A stretch of DNA of 64,000 bases, from NCBI GenBank assembly GCA_031549115.1, contig JAVBQJ010000042.1, positions 20,707 through 84,706 on the forward strand, read 5' to 3'. Both the position numbers and the translations under genes were made by a program. This DNA comes from JAVBQJ01 sp031549115 (lineage in GTDB: Bacteria; Verrucomicrobiota; Lentisphaeria; Victivallales; Victivallaceae). Below the pieces are notes generated by a model. It saw nothing but the letters and a program-made list of their open reading frames with translations. It was not told the origin of the DNA and did not search any database. Positions 25,774 to 34,298 of the stretch are shown here, one piece after another (position 1 is the first letter of the stretch; the number at the start of each line of letters is the position of its first letter).

Positions 25774-28089
25774 TTATACTGTAACCGCTTCCGGAATCGT
25801 TGTCAAGCTTACGGCGACACTCCGGGGCGCGTCCACTGTCAGTTTGCCATCCTTCAGCTGCAAGGCCACCGGGCCCGCCGGCGTATTCAGCCGGTAACTG
25901 CCGTCCGGCATTCCGGGGCAGGGGGTCACGCGCAGGCGTTTGCAGCCGGGCTCCTCCACCTCGAGGCCCCAGAAGCTTTCGACCAACGCGGTGTTGACCG
26001 AAGCGCTCCAGCCGTGGGCGGAATTATAGCGCGGGAACGGGAAGTCTTCGCCGTAAGTCGGAGCGCCGCAGTCGACCGCCGGCTGGCAGCGCGACCGCAA
26101 TAAACGCAGCGCCATCTCCGGCTGTCCGCCCCGGATCAGACCCTTCAGGATCGTATCGAACCAGCTCGGACCGAAAGCATGGACCGGCGCTGTCTCCAGA
26201 TACCGGGCCAGTTTGCCGCCGATCGCGGCGACGCGCTCTTCCGGCACCAGTTCGTTGGCCAGCAGCAATGCATTGCCGTGGATCGGGGCGCTTCCGGCCA
26301 GGTCGCGGCTGGGGCCCAGAGTCAGCGTCCGGAAGCGTTCCGGCGTCTCCGGCGCGAGGTGTCCGCGATACCATCCGGCGACGGGGTCGTAAAACGCCTC
26401 CAGCCCCTGTATCTGACGCCGCTCCAGCGCCGACAGCCATGCCGGTATGGCGGCGGCGCGCCACCGCCGCATCGCGATGGCGCTTCGGGTCGCGGCGGCA
26501 AGCATGGCGTGGATGGCCAGCGAATAGGGGCGGCGGTCGACTTCGCCCCAGTCGACGAAGTGCCAGCTCCATGCCGGCGGCACGAAGCAGCCGGGGCCTT
26601 CGAGATGATTGGAACACAGCCCGAGGAAGCGCTCCACCGGCGGCAGGAGTTCATCGAGAAGTTCGACTTCGCCGGAGAAGCGGACATAATCGGCGACGCT
26701 GGACACCCAGGCCATGGTTTGGTCCAACAGACACAGATGCGATATGGCGCCGAGGGCCACTGCCACCGGTACGCCGTCGGCGTCGATTCCGGTTGCGACC
26801 AACCGCAAACTGCGGCGCCACACCGCCAATTCGCCGAAGCTGTAAAAGGCCGCCCGTCCCATTACCGCCGCGTCCCGCGTCCACAACGATTGCTCCCGCC
26901 ACACCGTATCGACGAATACATCCATGGTGCTGGAACGCAGGGTTTCGCGGCCGATCTGCCAATAGGCGTTCCAGTCGGCGTCGCTCGATTCGAAAACGGC
27001 GCCGTCGGCGCGGTAGGGGTATTCTTCGCTCCACAGCCGCAGGCGCACCCGGCAGCGGCCGTGTCCGGCGGCGCGCAGCGTCCAGAAGCGGCAGCCGCGC
27101 GGATTCTGGGTCTGGAAACGGCTTTCTCCGGCGGCGGCGCGGAACGAGTCGGCGAGGCCGCCCATGCCGGTTTCGGCGCTGCCGGTGGCCGACGGCGCGC
27201 CGTTCCAGCGGATATCGCCGTAGCATTCGAGCGTGACGCCGTCGCCTTCACTGGATACTTCCAATGCCGGATAGACGACGCGGTTGCGGCCGAGGTCGAA
27301 GGTGAGCGCGTCGCCGGCAGCCATGGCAAAAGCGGCTTCCGGGAACGCTTCGCACACATCGGTGCCATGGAAGTGCAATTCCGCCATCCGGTCGGCGAGA
27401 TTGGTGTCCGCCGGAAACGCTTCCGGCTCCGCCGTGCCGCGCCAGATCAGTCGCGGCGTCAACTGCCGCCGCGGCAGCAGCGGCACATCGCGGGGCTCGG
27501 GGAAGCGCCACGGCGGCGTCCAGTCCACCGGCCCGAGCACAAATGCCGGATGCCAGGCGTTGTCGAGGTCAACCAGCGTGGCCGCCTGCCAATTGTCCGG
27601 TTCGCGCCGGGCATCGACATGCTCCTGCCAGGTGCTGGCGAGCGAAACCGGAATCCGGATTGTTTCATACCAGTCGGCCCGGCGCACCCGCCAGCCGGCA
27701 TCGCTGCAGCCGGCGACGCGTCGGCCGTCGGCGCATTCGCAGTTCCAATCGCACCACAGCGCCACCCGGCCGCGGTGGGCTACTTCGCCGGTGGGCTGGG
27801 TCACCATCACTGCCAGCGCATTGCTGCCCTTCGTGAGGTATGCGGCCACATCAATGGTGTCGAATGCCGGAGTCCGGGCGGCCGAGCGCGCCGGGCCGGT
27901 GGCGATCACGGCGCCGTTGATCCACAGTGTGTAATGCTCGAAGGCGTAGATTCGGAGCCGCGCCGAAACACATGGTGCCGGCAGCTCGATGGCGCTGCGA
28001 AAAGCGAACGGCTGCGGTTCCAGCTCCATCCGGTCGCCGATCCAGTCGAGCGTGATCCACCACCCGGAACGTTGCGGAAGCCGGTTCAT
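25774..28089 (-). CDS. GH78 alpha-L-rhamnosidase-like protein
   Basis: 771 residues from ATG 28089, overlapping the stop of the GH123-like gene as ATGA. The N-terminal beta domain has the rhamnosidase-type segment LRIYAFEHYTLWINGAVIATGPAR (about 40-60). The central (alpha/alpha)6 barrel contains FVDTVWREQSLWTRDAAVMG, aligned with the D-x-P-x-R-E...W-x-G-D block that supplies catalytic acids in GH78. The C-terminal part has SAHGWSASVNTAL and RVTPCPG, a typical ending. No signal peptide is seen, so it probably acts inside the cell. Related (alpha/alpha)6 families remain possible. Confidence 0.7.
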   Translation of the reverse strand: MNRLPQRSGWWITLDWIGDRMELEPQPFAFRSAIELPAPCVSARLRIYAFEHYTLWINGAVIATGPARSAARTPAFDTIDVAAYLTKGSNALAVMVTQPTGEVAHRGRVALWCDWNCECADGRRVAGCSDAGWRVRRADWYETIRIPVSLASTWQEHVDARREPDNWQAATLVDLDNAWHPAFVLGPVDWTPPWRFPEPRDVPLLPRRQLTPRLIWRGTAEPEAFPADTNLADRMAELHFHGTDVCEAFPEAAFAMAAGDALTFDLGRNRVVYPALEVSSEGDGVTLECYGDIRWNGAPSATGSAETGMGGLADSFRAAAGESRFQTQNPRGCRFWTLRAAGHGRCRVRLRLWSEEYPYRADGAVFESSDADWNAYWQIGRETLRSSTMDVFVDTVWREQSLWTRDAAVMGRAAFYSFGELAVWRRSLRLVATGIDADGVPVAVALGAISHLCLLDQTMAWVSSVADYVRFSGEVELLDELLPPVERFLGLCSNHLEGPGCFVPPAWSWHFVDWGEVDRRPYSLAIHAMLAAATRSAIAMRRWRAAAIPAWLSALERRQIQGLEAFYDPVAGWYRGHLAPETPERFRTLTLGPSRDLAGSAPIHGNALLLANELVPEERVAAIGGKLARYLETAPVHAFGPSWFDTILKGLIRGGQPEMALRLLRSRCQPAVDCGAPTYGEDFPFPRYNSAHGWSASVNTALVESFWGLEVEEPGCKRLRVTPCPGMPDGSYRLNTPAGPVALQLKDGKLTVDAPRSVAVSLTTIPEAVTV

Positions 28090-30566
28090 TGCGCCTCCCG
28101 CAGCTGGAGAATGTAGCGGACGACGCGCAGCCGCAGCCAATCCGGATCGCACTGGGCGGTGTCGACGCCGGCGAGGAACTGTTCGGCTTCCGCCGCGATG
28201 GCGATGGCTTTCGGCGTCCCGGAAGCTTGGGCCTGCCGGATCGCCAGCGTCAGGGTCGACGCGTAGCGGATATCGTCGAGGGCTTCGCGGAACGCCTCCC
28301 ACGGCAGCGTGTCGATCACATCGTCAATGGTCGGGTAGACAAAATTGAAGCCGCGGTAGTAGGGCGGTGCGAACGGGTCCGCGTAGCAGTAGTCGGAGAC
28401 ACCGTCGTAATTGCGCTGCCACAGATAGAAGCCGAAGTTGCGCCGGTAGATTTCCGGATCTTCCGCACCCGCCTGCGGCGAGCCGTAGTTCCAGATTCTC
28501 CTGCCGTTGCGGTGCCACTGCGCGGCTTCGTTCGCGTCCGGAGCCCCATACCAGTTGACGATATCCAGATAGTCGCCGAGCACGTCGAATATCCCCGTGA
28601 AGCCGGAAACCAGCACTTTGGCTCCCGCCTGGTGAATCGCGTCGATCGCCGGGCGCTGCGCCGTGAGCTTGTCGCCGCGGGCTTCGTCGCTGCCGTAGAA
28701 GTACACTTCACCGGTGATGCCGAGCTCCCGGATCTGTGCCAGAATCGAGGTTACGCGCTGCCGCAGCTGCTCGAGCTCCTCCGGCGTTTCCGCGTCGGTA
28801 TAACCGGAAATGCCGAAGTAAACCGCGTGATTCAGCAAACCGGCGTCGCGGGCGGCGATCAGCCCCCGGCGCAGCAAATCCGGATTGTGCATCACATCCT
28901 GATACCAGACCAGGATCGGCGAATCGATGCCGTGGCGCGCCAGATTGGCGAATTCGGCCCGCAATTGCCGTTCGTTTTTGGGAAAGCCGCCGATGGCGAT
29001 TTGCGCCGGGGAGGCGGCGAGCTGGCCCCAGTAATAGATGCCGGAGGCGAAACGCTGTTCCGGATCGTTGCGGGTCAGGGCCGGCGCCAGCGGAAACGAC
29101 AGCACCCGCAGCTGCACCGGGACGGCGGCGACGGAGTTGCCGGCTGCGTCGGTGACCTGGATATCACCCTGGTAAAGCCCCGGGACGGTATTCTCCGGAA
29201 TCCGAAGCGTCAGATGGAATTGGCGGTTGGTACCGGCGGCGATGTCGACCGGCTGCAGGGTTGCGGCATCCCGGATCGGCATCAGACCGTCTTCCAGCGG
29301 CATTTGATCGAAACGCCGTTCGAGAAAGGCGGGATCGTGGAGCAGCAGTTCCGGCACCGGCGACGGCCGGTGGGTTTGCTTGTCCACACTCCAGGCGCCG
29401 CCGTCCTGGGTCCAGGCGGCGACGACTTTGAGATCGAATTCCGCGGCCGGAATCACATTGCCTTCCGGACTGGTCAGATCGCTCCAACCGAAGCGCAACC
29501 CCGGCAGGGGTTCGACGGCACGGATGACCCAGCCGGCGGCTTCGTATTCGCCGGGGGCGCCGATCAGGGTGACGCGGTCGGCAATTTGTCCCGGAAGCGC
29601 GGCTTCCGGTGTGTCGGGGAGTGTTTTCTGTGCCGAAAACGGGTTGATTGCATACCAGTGCAGACGCTCCGACACCGGCGAAACCGGAGTTTGCGGCAAC
29701 GCTTCTCTGATGGTTTCCAACAGGGCGGCGGCCGGAACATTGTCCGGCGCCGGCTGCTGCAGCAGTTGGCGGACACGGGCGAAATTCGTCTCCAGCGCCA
29801 TATCGACGGAAACGAAATGCCGTTGCCGTTCGAAGCGGGTTTCCAATTCGGCAAGTTGCCGTTCCAGCCGCCGCGTTTCGGCGACTTCCGGCGCCACCGG
29901 CGCGATTTCTTCGGCGGTCAACGCCCGGTTGTAGACGGAAATCTCGTCGACGCGCCCGGCGAAATACCCCTCGTTGTCGATCCAATAGGGACGTCCCAAC
30001 CGCAGCGGCGCGCTGTTCGAGAGCACAATGCCGAAGGTGTCCGCGCTGCCGACCGGCTCCCCGTCGAGATAGATCCGCGCGGTCGTGGCGTCGCAGCTCC
30101 AGGTCAGACGGTACCAGCGGTTTTGTTCGAGCCGGACGGAAGCGATATTTTCCTTCCAGTTGGAGCCGACACGCCAGCCGCAGTTGACGGTATCGTCGAC
30201 CAGGCGGACGAACCATTCTTCGCTGCAGACGATATATTGCAGGCCGGCAACGCGTTCGATGTAAAAATAGAAGTCAACACTCAACCCTTCCGGGGTGTAA
30301 AACGTGGTGGCCGCCGGCGTGGCGGCGTAACTGTCGATGCCGTTGAAACGCATCGCGTTTCCCTGAACGCCCTCGCACCACTCGCCGTTATGGAAGCTGC
30401 CCGGCAGGTTCCGGATGACCGAGGAGTCGTGGAAGATTTCGCCGGAGCCCTCGTCCAGGGTCCAGTAATTGATCCGTGCCGCGTCGAGCGCAGCCGCATC
30501 GAGAGTGACAGAGGTGATCATAGCAGCTACGCCCGTCAATAAAATATTACGGTAAAAATGCTTCAT
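28086..30566 (-). CDS. secreted LamG + GH123-like (DUF4091) protein
   Basis: 826 residues. Signal peptide MKHFYRNILLTGVAAMITSVTLDA. One LamG domain (about 30-225, with MRFNGIDSYAA and VDEISVYNRALT). A helical linker follows (about 228-275), then the GH123/DUF4091 region with the adjacent acidic pair in VYFYGSDEARGDK (about 625) and many blocks shared with the paralogue at 10751-13840 (e.g. MPIRDAATLQPVDI; FYLWQRNYDG). Probable exported glycosidase, perhaps on N-acetylgalactosamine-containing glycans. It is 30 bp after a pseudopilin gene. It has one LamG domain where the paralogue has two. Confidence 0.72.
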   Translation of the reverse strand: MKHFYRNILLTGVAAMITSVTLDAAALDAARINYWTLDEGSGEIFHDSSVIRNLPGSFHNGEWCEGVQGNAMRFNGIDSYAATPAATTFYTPEGLSVDFYFYIERVAGLQYIVCSEEWFVRLVDDTVNCGWRVGSNWKENIASVRLEQNRWYRLTWSCDATTARIYLDGEPVGSADTFGIVLSNSAPLRLGRPYWIDNEGYFAGRVDEISVYNRALTAEEIAPVAPEVAETRRLERQLAELETRFERQRHFVSVDMALETNFARVRQLLQQPAPDNVPAAALLETIREALPQTPVSPVSERLHWYAINPFSAQKTLPDTPEAALPGQIADRVTLIGAPGEYEAAGWVIRAVEPLPGLRFGWSDLTSPEGNVIPAAEFDLKVVAAWTQDGGAWSVDKQTHRPSPVPELLLHDPAFLERRFDQMPLEDGLMPIRDAATLQPVDIAAGTNRQFHLTLRIPENTVPGLYQGDIQVTDAAGNSVAAVPVQLRVLSFPLAPALTRNDPEQRFASGIYYWGQLAASPAQIAIGGFPKNERQLRAEFANLARHGIDSPILVWYQDVMHNPDLLRRGLIAARDAGLLNHAVYFGISGYTDAETPEELEQLRQRVTSILAQIRELGITGEVYFYGSDEARGDKLTAQRPAIDAIHQAGAKVLVSGFTGIFDVLGDYLDIVNWYGAPDANEAAQWHRNGRRIWNYGSPQAGAEDPEIYRRNFGFYLWQRNYDGVSDYCYADPFAPPYYRGFNFVYPTIDDVIDTLPWEAFREALDDIRYASTLTLAIRQAQASGTPKAIAIAAEAEQFLAGVDTAQCDPDWLRLRVVRYILQLREAQ

Positions 30567-30595
30567 TTGGAAATTTTTCTCTATGCTGGTGAGGG

Positions 30596-31276
30596 TTACG
30601 GATGGCTCAGGCCGGTCTTGTCAAAGCGGAAATAATACTGATTGAGATCGCTGCTGGAATTGTTGATCTCGGCATAGCGCTGGTGAGTCACGTGGCCGTC
30701 GACCCAACCGAGCGAAGTGGAAGCGCCGCCGTGAAAACCTTTGGAGGTACGTACGCCGTTGGGGACCCAGAACGATGCGTCCCAGGTCACCAGCACCGGC
30801 AGGTTTTCGTCGGGTGCTATCGTGTCGCAGAATACCAGGGTATCACTGGGGGAGTTGACCTCGCCCAGACGGCGCAGGGTGATTTCCCTGGTCGCGGTAT
30901 TGCCCTGGTTGGCGTTCGGCTGCACCATATTGATGCTGTAGCCGAACGAATAGGCCAGATACCCCTCCGGATGGCTCGGGCAGCCGAAGCCGCAGACGGT
31001 CAGAGGAACGTAATCCGTAATCGCTCCCTGGGGCCAGGTGTGTTTGGTGATGGTGTATTCCTCGCCGCTCCAATCTCTCATGAACGGGAAGAAGTGTTCG
31101 TCGTTGTCGTTCTGGTACATCGTCAATCCGAGCGTCAGCTGCTTCAATGCGCTGAGGCATTTGGTCCGCTGCGCCGCCGCGCGCGCTTTCGAAAGCGCCG
31201 GGAGCAGCATGCTGGCGAGAATGGCGATGATGGCGATGACGACCAGGAGTTCTATCAATGTGAATGTTTTCTTCAT
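30596..31276 (-). CDS. pseudopilin-like H-X9-DG protein paired with second GH123-like gene
   Basis: 226 residues. N-terminus MKKTFTLIELLVVIAIIAIL with Phe+1, Glu+5 and Thr at -1. The C-terminal part has FHGGASTSLGWVDGH (X10 rather than X9 before DG) and ends YYFRFDKTGLSHP. An AAGGAA ribosome site precedes ATG 31276. It heads the operon with the LamG/GH123-like and GH78 genes. Its globular part is more like that of 13861-14586, also paired with a GH123-like enzyme (shared DYVPL, GCPxHPE, SYGY/SFGY), than that of 38911-39627. Confidence 0.8.
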   Translation of the reverse strand: MKKTFTLIELLVVIAIIAILASMLLPALSKARAAAQRTKCLSALKQLTLGLTMYQNDNDEHFFPFMRDWSGEEYTITKHTWPQGAITDYVPLTVCGFGCPSHPEGYLAYSFGYSINMVQPNANQGNTATREITLRRLGEVNSPSDTLVFCDTIAPDENLPVLVTWDASFWVPNGVRTSKGFHGGASTSLGWVDGHVTHQRYAEINNSSSDLNQYYFRFDKTGLSHP

Positions 31277-31320
31277 GACGGCACTTTCCTTGTTTTATGG
31301 TTTGGGTCATGTCATATACT

Positions 31321-31326
31321 ATTATA
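31321..31326 (-). promoter_or_regulatory. possible -10 box of the pseudopilin/GH123/GH78 operon
   Basis: TATAAT on the minus strand, about 45 bp before the pseudopilin start. No good -35 hexamer is at the expected distance (TTTCCT at 17 bp), so activation by a regulator such as the downstream AraC protein is possible. Confidence 0.4.
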
Positions 31327-31384
31327 GCGCCGGTAAGGCGGCAAGGAAATAGAAATAGTGCCATCGGGTCACGAAATAATGCCA

Positions 31385-31430
31385 AATGATTTTCCGCCGC
31401 CGTCATTGCTTCGGGCGGCGGAAAATCATT
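31385..31430 (-). terminator. strong hairpin after the GH109-like gene
   Basis: Two 17-base arms (31385-31401 and 31414-31430) are perfectly complementary, with a 12-base loop, starting 4 bases after the gene's stop codon. There is no clean U tract, so it may act as a terminator or as a 3'-end stabiliser. It lies between the end of the GH109-like gene and the next operon's promoter. Confidence 0.7.
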
Positions 31431-31434
31431 CGGG

Positions 31435-32679
31435 TCAATCCCGGTTCAAAGTCCACGCATTGCGCGGGGAGGGGGAACGGTTGATCCATTTGCCGTTGGT
31501 GAAGTCGGGGAAGGCGACCGGAGCCGAACCGAGGGCGATGGATTGCTCAGATAGACAGGTTACGCTCATCCAGCTGGCGCAGTCGTAAACGTCGATCGGC
31601 GTGACCTCTTTTTCGCGGACGGCGTGAAAAAATGCCCGGAGCGCCAGCGCGTCCATGCCGGCGTGGCCGCCGATGGGGTCGTAATCCTGCCAGATCGGGT
31701 GTTCGTACTGTTCGTAGAATTTCTCCATCGGATCCCAGGAGTGGACCCAATAGGGGTTGCCGGCGGCGTCGAGCATTTCGTCGCACGGGCTGACGCCCTC
31801 GACGTGAATGGCGTTGGCGTCCTCCAGCCACAACCCTTTGGTTCCCTGGACCCGGCAATTGCGCGAATACGGGCGCGGCAGCGAGATGCTGTGCACCAGG
31901 CTGATGGTCTGTCCATCGGCGCACTTGATCAGGGTGGTGACCACGTCGCCGATTTTGAAGTTGAAGTGATGCTTGCACGGCCGGTCGCGGTAGTATTCGA
32001 GTGCGGCGTCCCGGAAGCCGGCGGCCTGCGTGGACATCGACACCAGACTGAGAAAGCGGTTGCCGCGGTTGATGTCGAGGATCTTGGCGATCGGGCCCAG
32101 ACCGTGGGTCGGATACAAATCGCCGTTGCGGTGCAGATTGTGCAACGCGCGTTCGACGTCTTTCTCCAGCCACGGCATCACTTCGCTGCGCAGGTCGTGT
32201 TCGTAGCCGCATTCGCAATAAACCAGTTCGCCGAGCACGCCCTGGCGGACCATATTCATCAGGAGGAGCTCGTTGCGCCCATAGCAGCAGTTTTCCAGCA
32301 TCATGCACGGCGTTTTGGTCTCCTCGGAGGCGTGGACGAGGTGCCAGAGTTCATCGAGACTGGCGGCGCCGCCGACCTCGATACCGACGTACTTGCCGCT
32401 TTTCATCACATCGCAGGCGATCGGCAGGTGCGAATTCCACGAGGTCGGCACCAGGACGGCTTCGACGTCGGTGTTGAGCATGTCATGGTAGTTGGTGAAC
32501 GCCTTCGGCTCTTTTTGGCCGTTTTTGCGAAAAATACCGTTGATTTTTTCGATGGCGGCAGTGGAAAGGTCGCAGATCGCGGTGATCTCCACTTCGTCCT
32601 GCAATACGAAAATCGAAGCCAGCAGCGTTTCGGTGCGTGCGCCCAGGCCGATGATGCCTATCTTGATACGGCGTGCCAT
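31435..32679 (-). CDS. GH109-like NAD-dependent glycosidase (Gfo/Idh/MocA fold)
   Basis: 414 residues, ATG 32679 with AAAGGAA upstream. The N-terminal Rossmann motif IGIIGLGAR (8-16) marks the Gfo/Idh/MocA fold. Blocks typical of GH109 alpha-N-acetylgalactosaminidases are present: MLENCCYGRNE (127-137), VRQGVLGE, HNLHRNGDLYPTHGLGPIAK (180-199), INRGNRFLSLVSMS, and a PDFTNGKWI tail. These enzymes split glycosides by an NAD-dependent oxidation-elimination route. No signal peptide is seen, although GH109 members are often exported. It is a single gene with its own terminator hairpin. A plain sugar dehydrogenase is the alternative. Confidence 0.72.
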   Translation of the reverse strand: MARRIKIGIIGLGARTETLLASIFVLQDEVEITAICDLSTAAIEKINGIFRKNGQKEPKAFTNYHDMLNTDVEAVLVPTSWNSHLPIACDVMKSGKYVGIEVGGAASLDELWHLVHASEETKTPCMMLENCCYGRNELLLMNMVRQGVLGELVYCECGYEHDLRSEVMPWLEKDVERALHNLHRNGDLYPTHGLGPIAKILDINRGNRFLSLVSMSTQAAGFRDAALEYYRDRPCKHHFNFKIGDVVTTLIKCADGQTISLVHSISLPRPYSRNCRVQGTKGLWLEDANAIHVEGVSPCDEMLDAAGNPYWVHSWDPMEKFYEQYEHPIWQDYDPIGGHAGMDALALRAFFHAVREKEVTPIDVYDCASWMSVTCLSEQSIALGSAPVAFPDFTNGKWINRSPSPRNAWTLNRD

Positions 32680-32764
32680 AATGTATTCCTTTCGGTTGTG
32701 ATCTTATTACAATAACACTTCTATCGGATTTTTAAAGTGAATTTTCAAAATTTCGTGACGGCGG

Positions 32765-32793
32765 TTGCACTTCACGGATTGCCCGGCTATATT
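32765..32793 (+). promoter_or_regulatory. sigma70-type promoter of the DUF4349 lipoprotein gene
   Basis: TTGCAC (32765-32770), 17-bp spacer, TATATT (32788-32793), about 37 bp before ATG 32830. Confidence 0.6.
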
Positions 32794-32829
32794 GTGCTCT
32801 CGGGAAATTTACAACAAGGAGGCCGGGTT

Positions 32830-34014
32830 ATGCGTTGCTGGGACAGGATCGTGCCGGGATTGGCGATGGCGGTGGCGATGACGGGGTGCTACTCGTCTCA
32901 TAATTTTATGGATGAGAGGGCCCTTCAATTTGAAGCGCCGCAGGCAAAGATGCATGCGGACGGCTTTGCCCCCGGGCCCGCCGAGATGGAGATCAGCATG
33001 GTGGATGTGGCGGCTCCGGATGTGGCGGCTCCGACTCTGCCGGTCCCGGAAGGGCGGATGATGGCGTATTCGGTCAATCTGCGCTTCGAAACCCACGACG
33101 CGGCGAAGGCGATTCGCGAGGCGGTCGAAATGGCGCGGAAAGCCGGCGGCTATATCCTGTATGTCGATGATTACACCGTCCGGCTGCGGATTCCGGTGGC
33201 GACGGCGGAACAGTGCCTGACGGCGATGGAAGCGCTGGGGAAATTGACCTCGAAAAATATTGTCGGCGAAGACGTGACCGCGCAGGTGATCGACGTGGAT
33301 GTGCGTCTGAGCAACCTGCGCAGTTTGCAGGAAAATCTGCAAAAGCTGTTGGAGCGTACCGGAAAGATCTCCGATCTGTTGGAGGTCGAGCGGGAAATGG
33401 CGCGTATCACCACCGAAATCGAACGCCTGGAAGCGATGCGGAAAAACCTGGCCTTGCAGGTCGCCTACTATGATGTCCGCATCGCTTTTTCGATCAATAC
33501 GCCGCCGGTGGTGGCGCAGCGTTCGTCGCTTTCACTGCCGTGGGTGACGGCGCTGGGCAGCGAAGTGGGCGCTTCGCGGCTGCCGATGAACGACAAATAC
33601 GACATGCCGTTCACTTTTACTTTACCCGATGGTTTCGTCGGCATGTTTTCGGCCAACGACACCTATTATGCGATGAATGCCGAAGATGTCGTGCTCAAGC
33701 TTTCCAGCCGCGCCAACCGGAAAGACGCGGGCGTGCGCTTCTGGAACGAGCTGATACTGCGGTCGCTGCCGCAGCGCGGCTTCCTGCTTACCGAGGGCTC
33801 CGGCATCGACTCCAGCGCCTCCGGCCGGGAGTTCGCCCGGGTCACGACGCAACGTTTGCAGGGCAATGCCGCGTGGGGCTATTGGCTGCTGGTGTTCGTC
33901 GAGGAGGGCGGCTGGTTCTCCAACGGCTATGTGCACACCGTCGAATGCTGGGGCCCGGAAGAGGCTATTACGGCGCTGGATTGGCGTCCGATGGCGGATT
34001 CGGTGAAGTTGTAA
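32830..34014 (+). CDS. DUF4349-domain lipoprotein
   Basis: 394 residues from ATG 32830, chosen because AAGGAGG lies just upstream and it begins a lipoprotein signal (MRCWDRIVPGLAMAVAMTGC, lipobox Cys about 20). A DUF4349 region follows (about 75-220): strand-rich start VNLRFETHDAAKAIREAVE, then a charged coiled coil with LSNLRSLQENLQKLLERTG and VEREMARITTEIERLEAMRK. Unlike ordinary DUF4349 proteins it lacks a C-terminal membrane helix and instead carries about 150 further residues with no family I recognise. It is probably an envelope lipoprotein; its role is unknown. Confidence 0.7.
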   Translation: MRCWDRIVPGLAMAVAMTGCYSSHNFMDERALQFEAPQAKMHADGFAPGPAEMEISMVDVAAPDVAAPTLPVPEGRMMAYSVNLRFETHDAAKAIREAVEMARKAGGYILYVDDYTVRLRIPVATAEQCLTAMEALGKLTSKNIVGEDVTAQVIDVDVRLSNLRSLQENLQKLLERTGKISDLLEVEREMARITTEIERLEAMRKNLALQVAYYDVRIAFSINTPPVVAQRSSLSLPWVTALGSEVGASRLPMNDKYDMPFTFTLPDGFVGMFSANDTYYAMNAEDVVLKLSSRANRKDAGVRFWNELILRSLPQRGFLLTEGSGIDSSASGREFARVTTQRLQGNAAWGYWLLVFVEEGGWFSNGYVHTVECWGPEEAITALDWRPMADSVKL

Positions 34015-34055
34015 TGTTGTGTTAACATAATTTGTTCGGAAAAAGATAAAATAGA

Positions 34056-34275
34056 GCCGCGAAGCGGCGGTCTGCACTCCGTCATACGGAGGCGCCGATC
34101 CAGCAGGCGAATTCTGCTGGTCGCCCCCAGGCGCGCAGCGCCTCGAAAGGGGCGAAATCCAGGGAAGTGAGCCGGGAGGCGAGCGGATCCGCCCGAGGTA
34201 GCGACGGTGTAGATTGAATTGACAGCGTGAGCGACACTTCAATCTACACATGGAGCGGACGAGGCGCCGCACCGG
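34056..34275. repeat. hairpin-rich intergenic element
   Basis: Within 284 bp between convergent genes, at least five stems line up: 34056-34068 (GCCGC/GCGGC), 34077-34091 (CTCCGT/ACGGAG), 34100-34120 (CCAGCAG/CTGCTGG), 34121-34155 (outer TCGCCCC/GGGGCGA enclosing GGCGC/GCGCC at 34130-34142), and 34207-34249 (12-bp perfect GTGTAGATTGAA/TTCAATCTACAC). Such packing is far above neighbouring gaps and unlike a simple terminator. It could be a structured RNA or a dispersed intergenic repeat; no second copy was found in this window. Confidence 0.6.
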
Positions 34276-34298
34276 CGGTTGAACCGGACAGGCCGCTT

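Noticed and set aside
26179..28116. 645-codon open frame antisense to the GH78-like gene
   Set aside because: Shadow frame; no recognisable domain and no ribosome site.
28089..30542. 817-codon open frame antisense to the second GH123-like gene
   Set aside because: Composition is Arg/Gly/Val-rich with no domain, while the opposite strand has a signal peptide, LamG and catalytic blocks.
33622..34272. Frame antisense to the DUF4349 gene end and across the hairpin element
   Set aside because: Runs through several stems and has no ribosome site or domain; the Arg/Pro-rich translation reflects the repeat.
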